Shown: positions 37,801 through 49,800 of the stretch, piece after piece
How positions within the stretch are numbered: position 1 is the first letter of the stretch
Layout of the letters: every line of letters begins with the position of its first letter
Origin: Branchiostoma floridae
Lineage: Eukaryota > Chordata > Leptocardii > Amphioxiformes > Branchiostomatidae
Assembly: GCF_000003815.2 (NCBI RefSeq)
Contig: NC_049980.1
Location: forward strand, 31,965,779-32,029,778
Reading direction: 5' to 3'
Length of the DNA: 64,000 bases
Position numbers and translations under genes: made by a program
Notes under the pieces: model-generated
Databases searched by the model: none
What the model saw: the letters and a program-made list of their open reading frames with translations, nothing else
What the model was told of the DNA's origin: nothing

Positions 37801-40800
37801 TGTGACTGGAGGTGGTTGGCCAGGACAGGCTGGGTTAAGTTTCAACTCTGTAGAAATGGATAAGACTGTTTTCATGTTGCTTGTGACACTGAGAAGGTGG
37901 TTGTCCGACTAAGTTTAACAGTAGCAGGATTGTGTTAAGATTCTCTAAGCTGAAATATACCGTATGTACCGTTTGCAGGATGTGACTCAGTGATCACTGC
38001 GTCCAGCAGATCGCGGGAGTTTTACTCCAACAGCCCGTTTGACAAGGACAGCTAGTGTAAACTCTACATCATCGGCAACCCAGGCGGCGGCATGATAGCC
38101 CCGAAGTTCAGCTTCAGCCTCTCCGGTGGCGACGAATTAGAAGTCAGTAGAGTGGACGCTTACATATCTATACATGTGTTTGTACCTTCGCCAAGACGGA
38201 TATCTTAGGTGCCATTTGTGTGCTAGTGTGTGTGTTTGTGGACTGTGTACTTGTCTGATATTTGGAAGGTGGGTAGGGGTCAGGAAAACGAAGGTCAACT
38301 TTCATAATGGTTCCTTTAGCGGCTTTCTAGGGTACTGCAGCAGACAGATCAATCGTGGGTACATATGGATAGTCTACTAAGCCGTATAGAGACAATTTCC
38401 ATTAAAGAATACAAAAATAATACAAACTTTGGAGCTCATAAGATATACAAGTGCACACAATTCTTTTATCTCAAAAACGTTTATCTGTGGACAGTTTGCT
38501 GTCAAACGTGGAAATTCCACTGGACGCAATGATTTGTAAGGATCCGAATTGTCAGGATCAAGCGCATACTAATGCCCCCCACCTGTTTACCTTCCAATTA
38601 ATTGCCACTCTAAAAGATTCTGCAAATTCCACTATAACTCAAAGAACGTGTTGCAATTCCTTTACACCTGTCCCCGGATGGAATGAGGTTGTTTAGGATT
38701 TGCATACGGCTGCACGTGAGGCCTACATTCTTGGAGGGAAAATGGCCGCCCTCGCTCAGGTTCCATTTTTTCCCTTATGAATAAAGCCAGGGCAAAGTTT
38801 AAGTACACCCTAAGACCGTGTAAACAGGAGGAAGACAGGGCAAGAGCCGACTCGACTGCAGAAGTTTCAATGCCGGCCATACTAGAGAATTCTGGAAAAA
38901 GGTCCGTAGTAGTAAATCCTCTCATTCTGTAATACCTAACACTATAGATGGTTGCTCTGGAGCTGAGCAGATCGCAGACATGTGGAGGAGTCATTTTGAA
39001 AAACTGCTGAACTCGTTAATAGTGAGGTACATAGACCTGCTGTTATGTCTGATCTGTCGACAGGTTGTCCTTTTGAATTTGATTCGGGGATGCAAATCTC
39101 TCCTGTGGAAGTATATGATATAATTAGAAACTTACCCAATGGAAAAGCGGTAGGGTCTGACGGAATCAGTAATGAACACCTTAAATATGCTGGGCCTAAG
39201 CTTAGCATATGCATATCACTATTGTTTTCAGCCGCGCTTGTCCATAACTTCATTCCGAAAAGTATGTTAGATACTACCATCATTCCGGTTGTTAAAAACA
39301 AAACTGGTAATATTTCTGAGAGTGATAACTATAGACCAATAGCAATTGCATCAGCATTATCCAAAGTTCTGGAGGCTGTTTTATTGAACAGGCTAGAGCC
39401 ATATCTTCAAACCACTGCTCATCAGTTCGGTTTCAAACGAGGACATGGTCTTGACATGTGTGTATTTACTTTAAAACAGACAATTGAGTACTACCGGGGT
39501 CTCGGCTCTCCAGTTTTTGCTTGTTTTTTGGACGCCTCCAAGGCTTTTGATAGGGTAAACCATTGGACCCTATTTAAAAAACTCCTTGACAGAAAGGTCC
39601 CGGTGTATTTGGTGAGGTTTCTGGTTTACTGGTACCAGAACCAAACAATGTGTATTAGATGGAACAATGTTTTGTCCCCCTGATTTTATGTATCAAATGG
39701 TGTAAGGCAAGGGAGTCTGCTATCCCCGCTACTATTCAATGCATATATAGATGATTTAAGTTCGAGACTCAGTAGTACTAAAGTAGGTTGCTATATAGGA
39801 GGTTTTCTTGTGAACCATCTTTTTTACGCTGACGACATGTGTTTGTTATGTCCTAGCCTTAAGTCTCTGCAAAAACCTGTAAGTACTTGTGAGGAATTTG
39901 GTTTAGAAAATGATTTATTATTCAATGTAAACAAGACATGCTGCATGTACTTCCCGAGCTAGTGCTAGTTTGCCACTTCTACATCCGCTCCCGTCGATCA
40001 AACTGTATGGAGAGTGTTTGAGATCTGTGACATCATTTGTATATCTTGGAATTGCTATTAATGACAGACTGAGTGATGATGACTGTATTCTTGCCCAGCT
40101 AAGGGGTCTGTACTGTCGTGCAAATACTATAATTCGAAAATTTTGTCTTTGTTCACCTGCTATTAAGAAACAACTGTTCACATCCCATTGCTCTCAACTA
40201 TTTGGTGGGCAGTTGTTCTTTTCGCTCGAGTGTTTTGTCGAAATGTCGAATTGCCTACAATAATTGTTTCCGTATCATTATGAGTTTCCCTAGATCTTGC
40301 AGCGCAAGTGAAATGTTCGTGTGCAATCATACCGATACCTTAGACGCCAGATGGCGTAAACAGTGCCACTTCTTTGTACATAGGCTTTTCAATTCAACTA
40401 ATACCATTATACAGTCCGTACTTAGGTCCGACTCTTTTTACAAGAACTCATTTTTCACCAATCTCTGGCGCCGCCTCTACACATAGCCATAGTATTGTCA
40501 GTTTGTCTTGAAATGTTGTACACATTCTTTGTTTTTCATGTTTGTCCCTCTGTCATAGTGGCCAGTGAGAGCCTGAAATAAAGAAATAATAAATTCTTCT
40601 ATCTCGATGTGTAGATGTAATCTTCTTCATCTTCTTCGACGTATCATGATGCTTATGTGAAATGTTTCTACAAGGTGAACTGCGGTCCGAATAAGAAGTA
40701 CTTTGTGGGTAAATATACCAACACCAGTGTGGCCTACATGGAATTCGGAATACCAGACGTTCACGAGGCGTACTTTGATCTGACCACTGGATCTCAGGAC

Positions 40801-43800
40801 ACCGGACAGTACCTTAAGGTCACCTGGGATACCTGGGACGTTAGACGTACGTCATCATTTGTTTTCTGAGGCTTAGTGTAGCGAGGGTTCCTGGTCAGTG
40901 ACCTGTAGTAATTGAATAAACATTGTTATTAAGTTGAAATCTCATCATTCCTGAAAGTGTGTATAAGTTGCTGATCCTTGGCTTTCTTCTTCATCAATAA
41001 ATGGCTGTATGGTCTTACATATGGGATTTGAGGCCAATGATTAGTCAACATTGTCTAAGTGCAATTTTAACACATAGATGTATAGCGAAATCGGGTAACT
41101 CTTTATGTTGATTTGATTGTTGTTTGACGTTGTATACATTTCTCGTGTGAAGAGGCCTTCACATATAAATGCTTGAAGACTCCGTCATACTGTGGATTTG
41201 GTGTACAATGTAATGTTTCACTGATTTCTGCAGCGCACTGTCCGTTCGGGTGGCGGGCGTGGGGAGACTCCTGCTACTATTTCGGAAGGTCTGATGTTCC
41301 GTACGAAACAGCAGTTTCAGCTTGTCACAACATGGCAGGTCAGTGGACAGCGGCTATATAGTATTCTTTTGTCCCGGTGATTGCAATGTTAAGAACCATT
41401 CATCTAAAATCTTGACACATTGTCCAGTGTGCAAAACGTCTATTACAGCTGATATTAATCTGGGAAATATGAAAGTCTGGGATGTCCACCGTTTGCATTT
41501 CAAGCAACGACCCTGGCGTACCGGCTTGCAAGTCGTCTTCTTTTCTGCGTCAGCCAATCAGTAGCCCACTCCTGTAGTTGGAGGGGAAGTCACCAGCCAA
41601 TCACATTGCCTCTTAACAGCATGCGGCGACGTGATTGGCTAGCAACATTCCTCCAATAACTGGGTGATTATCCGAATACGCAGGGATAAAGACGACTCAG
41701 AGGTCGGTGAACACGAGACGTTGCTTGAGAGTGGCGGGCCTTGCATGGAAAACGGGCTTTGGAGAAACCGTTTCCCGTGAACACTAGGGGGTCGGTAATT
41801 GTGATGGCTGTTTCAGCCCAAAGTCTGAAAAGCTTCTGTAATCTTTGATTCTGTATCAGCCAAGTTTATACACATGCAAAGTCCGCAAGGGAAGGCCATT
41901 AACACTTGCACACAGCACTCTCCAGATATCATTATCGCGTTTCTGATTCTCCAGCTCACGTGGTTGAGATCAACAGCGAAGCTGAACAGGAGATTCTCCG
42001 CGTCATCACATCAGCCAAAGATGGAGACAAATACTGGGTCGGACTGCGCTACTCTCAGGTGAGTCTTAAACAACAGCTGCATGAACATGTTATCTGAATT
42101 CCTGAAGCTATCGGAAACAATTGTCGTAGTACTACATCTTTATTCTGCGTCCCTGGCATCCACACTACAACTTCGCCCTTTGGGAATCAGAATCAATGCA
42201 TAAACGCGAAAATGCTTAAATAAAGAAAGACCTTTTCCTTTGACTCAGATGAATGCTACCTACTTACAAGTATGCAAGTACTCAATCGACAATGTGAATT
42301 CTGTCCATGAAGCTGAGGCCACGTCGATTGCTGGACTTATTCCGTCCTTGATTGATGTGTAATTTGATTCTTTTGTTGACGTTTCTCCATCCAGTCTAAC
42401 TCGTGGTACAACTGGTGGCACCAAGTTCCGCTGGCCGCGCAGTCGTCCTGGTGGTCTGACGGCACCAACAGAACGGCCGCGTTCGGCAGCGACACCTGTG
42501 TGATTATGGGCAGAACTGCAGGGTTCCAATGGACAACTCAGCACTGTGGTCTCGGGGCCCGGGTCGTTTGTGAAACCGATGGTTTGTTGTTGAAAACATT
42601 TTATTTCAAACCTGGATGCATCTTAGACATTGTCTTCGTGCTATCCATGCATGGCATCATACTAACAAAAATCGTTGTTTGTTTGTTTGAGACTTTCACG
42701 AAAGCTCAAATCGGTACCTGCAAGCCGTTTTTCATTGAGGTCATGAGGGAAAAGGCAAGGGTCAGACAAGTATATGAAAGAGATACAATTTACGCTGGAT
42801 AACAAAATACTTAACATACCGGCAACGTAACCTGCCAACATCGTGGTAGCCGTCTGGATCTCAAGCACGTCAGGTACCGCATTATACACTGTGTAGCAGC
42901 GACACCTAGCTGCAGTGCGAAGTAGAACCGGTGTCACAGCGATCTCGCCCCCCCCCCCCCCCTTGATCCCCGGGGGAGGGGGGCAAAAAGTAGCGATCTC
43001 GAGGGTTTTTTTTTAATTCAACATAAAAGCAGACAGGACAAAGTGACACTGCACTCAAGTTAAAAAACTTATTTTAACAGTGCCACTTAACATACATTTG
43101 AATACATGAATACAGATATAACAACATTAGAAACAATAATTGAACAAACTAATCGACTAACATCATGTGTGCACAAAACACCCCTACCCACCCCATGTAC
43201 AAAGTACACAATTCAATGATGTATAAATGTAGTAAATTCTACACATGAAATGTAGTAAATTCTACACATGAAATATAACAATAGGACTAAAAACGCTGAG
43301 TAGATCTCGAGGGTTGGGTCCCTTGTATTCCCCTCATTGCATATACTTGAGTTTCGACATAAGATATACAGTATTTCATTGTATTCACCTGCCCTCAAGC
43401 AACCTAAAAACGCTAAAGGGGGCGAAAACGCTAGTGATCTCACCCCCCCCCCCCCCCCCCCCCGGTGTGAAATCGGTCATTACTGCCCCGAAAAAAGGGA
43501 AAAACGGATAAACGTCTATAAACGTCAGTAGTTATCCCATGATTTTCAAACATAAAGCTCTAAACGGAGCAATCATGGCGTGTTTTTTTTCCATTTCACA
43601 ACAGGACGAATCTGTGGGACGTTTTTCAGCATCATCCGCACGGTTTCTACCGACGCCCGTCCCTGGGTGGAGCTGATTTCGGTCGGGGGCTCTACGTGGC
43701 AGCAATAGAGACCTCTGGCGACGTGACCACGAACTGCTACACCAAAGCGTACAGTCTGCAGTTCAGTGATGACGGGGGGGTCTACAATGATCATGGAAGC

Positions 43801-46800
43801 AGCTCTGAGCCATGTGCACGTGCTAAGGTTACTTAATAATGACTTCTTAAATGCCCAAGGAAAATATAACTTAATAAGTAGATTATTTAAATGAATATAC
43901 ATTACAAACGTTATGCAAACTTCTTTTGAATACCTTTAGGTATATGAATACATTTTATACACTCTGCAATCTTATACATAAAATTGTATTTTAGATATTG
44001 TGTGTTTGTCATTAGCTTACATGCATATTGTCACCGTACTATTAGAACGCATGTAGCATACCATTGTCCAAACATCAGCACGACAATATGAATACTTGTA
44101 ATTTTAGTTCACCTTTATCCGCGGAGTAACCTATATCCGTTGTGTTGCCAAACAAATCCAGGGATATCAAGGCGATGGACGGTAGGTTCCTATTGTACTA
44201 TTTTCAAAATATTGCAGTTTGAAACCACCATCTGTCGACTTGATATACCTAAATACATTGTTTTTAAAAAGAACGGATAAAGGACACCCTACGGATAAAG
44301 ATGAACCAGCGTCATCTTATCCGATATATCCCCAGCCTGATTCTTTGACCGTTGGGGCACCACAGAATATCTAGCCACCATCTTTCTCCACCCTTCTCGG
44401 TTTTCCGTTCTTCTTAATGTTTCACTCGATGAAACATACTTGCATGCCCTTAGGATAGTCTCCAAGTAGACCCTGCGGTGCCTTGGAGATGGTATCAAAG
44501 CTGGCCAAGGAGTAAAGCCGGCTCCGGTGCCCGTTGACGGTTTGACTCCCTTTGGTCGGCTATACTCTTTGGCCAGCTTTGATACTATCTCTAAGGCACC
44601 GTAAGGTCTGCTTGGAGACTACGTAGGATATCTAGAGCCAAGTGGTCTGATGGCCACCTGAATAATAAATGCTATCCTGTTGATTACATACTACTTCTCA
44701 CTGTATGGGCACTCGGGCATGACGCACCCGCCATGATGCACGAGTCAGGGGTAGGAGGAACCCCTATATCCTTGGTCGGAAGTCCTCATAGGAGACGGAT
44801 GCTCGAGTAGACGAGAGGGTGGAGAAGGAATTGCACATCCTTCCTTCACCATAAAAAGTTACGTGCAGGTCAGGCAAACAGGTGAACGCCTGTCTGCCTG
44901 GTCATCTGTCGAATCGACTGGAGAATCCCAAACGAAAACCGAACCTTCTCACTGTTCACGCGTGTTTCAGGTGTACCAGGCAAACTCTGACGCAGGAACA
45001 GTTGTCCGGACCTTCATACAGCCGCGCCTGTGGGCGGTGTCCCTGCGACTCATCCCCGTGGCCTGGTTCGGCCGCCCGGCGCTGACTGTGAGGGTTCTGG
45101 AGTGTCAGAACGCACTTATCGCCGCCAGGTGTGAGTATAAATCTTGTGTACTCTCGTCTGAAGGTAGTTAGATGACAATGACACTTCATTACAACTTCAT
45201 GCCCAATATGGACTAAATGCGTTAAGTTAGATAACTATGAAAAGGGTAGTCCGAACAATTACAGAATGTTTCTCGGTTACAAGTTCGCGCGCACACACAC
45301 ACACGCATGCACGCATACACACACACGCGCGCGCACACGTATGCGCATACAAACACGCCACATAAACACACTGACACACACACGGATTTACAAGTATATA
45401 TTTTTGAACACCTCCATCGTGTTTTCATTCATTCATTCATGCATACATCCATTCAGTTATTCATTCATTCATTCATCCATTCATCCATTCATTCCTTCAT
45501 TCCTTTCTTCTTTCCTTCTTTCCTTCCTTCCTTCCTTCCTTCATCTATTCATTCATTCATTTATTCATTCACTCACTCACTCATTCATTCATCAATGAAT
45601 CCATTCATCCATTCATTCATTCATTCATTCATCTATTCATTCATTCATTCATTCATTCATTCATTCATTCATTCATTCATTCATTCATTCATTCATTCAT
45701 TCATTCATTCATTCATTCATTCATTCATTCACAGACCCTGGTAATGTTTTGGGAGTGTTCAACATGGGACCTAAGTTGGCTTTTATCCCTGCCCACCATC
45801 ACTGCACCAAGTTCCACAGCAGAATGGCGTCCCTTAGCGAGTTCCAGGCCGCGTTTCATGCCGGAATGACCGGCTCATGGATTGCGTGGCTGACTGACCA
45901 GACTGGCAGATACATCCTCGAGCGCCTTGGGACTCATTCAGCTTATCGCTATACCGGCATCATCAGCTGGGGTGTTATGTGGCGTTCAAGTCTGCATAAC
46001 GTGTGGTGCATGCAGCCTATGTCAGAAAGTAAGTTTAAGTGAAAGTATAAGTGTAATATTCAGTATACGTATAAGGATAAGGATAAGTATAATTTTCAAT
46101 GTAACTGTAGTTGTATGTAAGTGTAAGTGTAAGTATAAGTATAAGCGTAAGTATAAGTATAAGTGTAATTTTCAGTGTAATTTTCAGTGGAAGTGTAATT
46201 TTCAGTGTAACGGTAAATGTAATTTCCAGTGTAAGTGTACGTGTAAGTGTAAATGTAATTTCCAGTGTAAGTGTAAGTGTAAGCGTAAGAACAAGTTTGA
46301 GGGAGTGGTCACACGTGTGCATATATAAGACTCCATATAAAAGTCCGTACGAGTTTAGTATTGATACCGACATTCATTTGGTTTAGGTAAAGTTTGGGGA
46401 CGGGGTACCTCAAGGTGTTTCCCACTGGCAGGTCACAGCGTCTATTTGTTACCGGGTTCATTTTAAGTCCGACTTAAATTCAACCGGAGGCCGGGCCCGA
46501 AAATAGGGACCAAGCCTGAAAATTAAAAAAAAAACGTCAGTGAACTGCCCGGCCGGGCCCCTTCTTCCAATTAGGACCTAAGCTTCTAATCCATTACTTC
46601 ACTCAGAGACTCAGAGACTGAAACATTTCTCTATATGTCAGCATTTGTGTGAAATTTGTTGAACAGGAACTTATAGTGCTGAGGACGTGATTTTTGAGTC
46701 GCCGATACCTTTACGTTGGGGTAGAGAGTAAGAGCTAGAAGTTTAGGTCACTAGTGATGTCTTTTTTTTAACACAATGGCCGATATTGTTTGGCCGACAA

Positions 46801-49800
46801 ACGTCGTACGAGAATAGCTCAAAACGTTGTTGCTCGATAGTCATGTTGTTTTTCTATTTTTCTTTTTCATTGAAGGATTGGGATGCTCCACGCCCCTGGT
46901 CGCCAGACAGCCGTGTGCCTGGGATGACGTCACACCTCAGGAATGCGAGCTCCACGGGTGCTGCTGGGATCCGTACCCCGGGTATCCGGCTTGCTTCCAT
47001 AAAACAGGTCAGAAGATTATCTGTCTTTGATTTGAAGCTTTAAAAGCTAGTGCCAATTTGAAGATTTAAAAAAGTATATTTTACCCTCTAATGCTAGGCA
47101 GGCCGTTTGTGTAATCTCCAATTAGAACTTTTGGTCTGTCTTTTTTTGCGATTTTTAACGGGAATACATCGGGAAAGGAATACATGCCAGGAAGCTCGCT
47201 ACGAGCACGTACAAGCTTCCCGACATATATTCCTTCCCCGGCGTTTTCCATGTTAAACATCGCAACATTAAAGCCAGAACCCCCCTTCTCATGAGAGGAT
47301 GGTATCGTTAGTTCACCTTCATTTGCAGGTTAACCTATATCCATTGCATTGAAAATCAGGGTATGTAGGGATATCAAGTCGACAGATGGTGGCTCTGATT
47401 GATATTTTCAAAATATTGCAGTTTGAAACCACCCTCCGTCGACTTGAGACCCCTAAATGTGCTGTTCTTACATACAACGAATATAAGTTACCCTCCAGAT
47501 AAAGGTGAACTAGCGGCATATTTTCTCTTAAATAGTTTTTTGTTGTTACGACTCAGCTGGAACAAACATCGCACTCGGGAAGAGGACGCATCAGTCGACA
47601 ACACTGGACGCGAACAGTCACTCCTGGCACGGCATCGACGGCGTCAGAACAACGGAGGGTTGCAACGATGGCAGCGGCACTTGCGTCAGAACAGCTGACG
47701 TTATTAGTCCAGGTGTGTACAAAAACAACGTCTGGACCCGAAAACTACACACAAGTCCTGATCTGAAGGAGGTCAAATCTGTTAACTAACAGTAAAACAC
47801 AGAAAACCTCTTAAAGCATAACTTTGACAGGACAAATCTTGTCTTTCTGAAGTCGCAACTGACCTACCCGCGACTGCCCGACTTTTTCCGATCACGGGAT
47901 CACATATAATAAGGTCATGTTGATTTGATGATATGGATGACATCCTCGCGTGTTCCAAGTTTCATCCCTTTCCAGTAATAGAAAAAAAAAATTTAATAAC
48001 CACATCATAAATCCTACAAATTGACTGTAAAATGAGCATTTATATGCCATAACCTCAAATTGCCGAAATGGATACTATTGTCATAGAATTCCAAAGTAAA
48101 TTCCAACGTCAAAGACGATGTTAGAGAACAAAAATGAAAATCTAGTTGTTGGTATACCTCGCTCATTGTGTTTAGTCATTTGTCCAGTCTTTTTGACTAC
48201 TTAGTGTATAACCTCGGACTATTTACAATTTACGTATTGAATCTTCACGTTTTAGTAAATTCATTGTCGCAGAGCTTCTTAAGCTAGTGTGTTACGCCGA
48301 AGGGTGGTTATACCGACGATTTGAATACAGATACAACACTTCAACGTAATCTCCAAGCAGGTCCTACGGTAGCATAAGATAGTATCAAAAGCTGGCAGAG
48401 GAGTGAAGCCGGCCTAGGAGTGTGTATGCGACCTCGTCTGACTCCCTTTGGCTGGCTATACTCCTTGGCCATCTTTGATACTATCTTATGGCACCGTAGG
48501 ATCTGCTTGGAGGTTACTTCAACGGTGCAGTAATGTAAAAATGACATTTCTGATGACTGTCCTCTCGCCTGTGGTAGGTGTCAATGTCGCCGTAGGGAAG
48601 ACAGCGTTTCAAACGAGCACCGCCCAGCCTCCCGGCCTTGCCGTAGACGGGAACACCGACACCAACCACTACGCTGGTTCCTGTACAGCTACTAGAGTTA
48701 ACCCGGGAGAGGCTGATCCAACCTGGTGGGTGGATCTCGGAGAATCGTACGTGGTGGATAGGTACGTATATACTCGTAGACACCAATGACATCAACATTG
48801 AAATTCCCTGAAATTACATTTAGCCGTAATGCATGATTTGTCTCAAATATCTACAGGGTGGTCATCTTTAACCGCCAGGACTGTTGCGCTGAACGACTCA
48901 ACCCCTTCAACATCCACATCGGGGATTCCGACCAGGTCAGCACGAACCCCCAGTGTGGAGGTGACCATCAAATCGACTTAAACCAGCCGTCCATTTCCGT
49001 CCCGTGTCAGGGAATGCGGGGGCGCTATGTGAGCGTCCGTGCGCCTGGATCCGTCCGAATACTCGCCATGTGCGAAGTCCAAGTATTCCCTGCCGCTGGT
49101 AGGTTTTTTACCACATGACGTTTACATGCTTATCGCGCAGTGTGTATGCCCCATAGCAGGGTTTTTTCTGTGAGCTACGTATATATAACGTTATTGACGT
49201 TTTTTACACAGAAATCGTAAAGGTTTTTGTAAAAAAAAGGGCGCTTGTCATGCTACAAAATACGACTGCCGATTATGAGACGGAAAATAGCGTCGCCGAC
49301 TCAACTAACTGGCTTAAACGAGTATTGACACTTCCCATTTTTGTGTGCGATTACTTATTTTGAAAATGACAACTGAGTCCTCTATGTTTGCACATGCATT
49401 ACATTATTATTATTTTTTCAACAGCTTGTCCAATAGCAGGCTACGTTGATTTTAACGGAGTTTGCTACAAGAGCTTTACGGAGCAAAAGACGCGTGACGA
49501 GGCCACACAGACGTGTGCAGCAGACGGCGGGATGTTAGCCATGCCGAAGGACAATGCCACCAACACTTTTCTCGCTAATCTAGCAGAAGTATTAGCAGGT
49601 CGCTGGTTTGGGTTAGCCAAGAGCAATGGGCAGTGGATATTTGAGGACGGCCAACCCCTGACGTCGTCCGACTTCTCCAACTGGCGCAGTGCCGGTGGCG
49701 GCCAGGGCGGCTGTGCCGGATTTTATGGGACCGACTCCTCCTGGAAAGTAAGAGGCTGCAGCAATCTGAGGGGCTTCATATGTCAGATAGCTGAAGGTAT

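Noticed and set aside
38053-38055. Selenocysteine explanation for the stop in P7
   Set aside because: The codon is TAG, not TGA.
41505-41690. CCAAT-box promoter inside the polycystin-like gene
   Set aside because: The CCAAT motifs are part of a dispersed palindromic repeat also present at 28412-28565.
45307-45744. Long open frame rich in HSFIHSFIH across the microsatellite
   Set aside because: It is simply the translation of the ATTC tetranucleotide repeat and includes the P14 splice acceptor.
46035-46373. Minus-strand open frame rich in TLTLTLTL
   Set aside because: Translation of the GTAAGT hexamer satellite in antisense; no coding signal.
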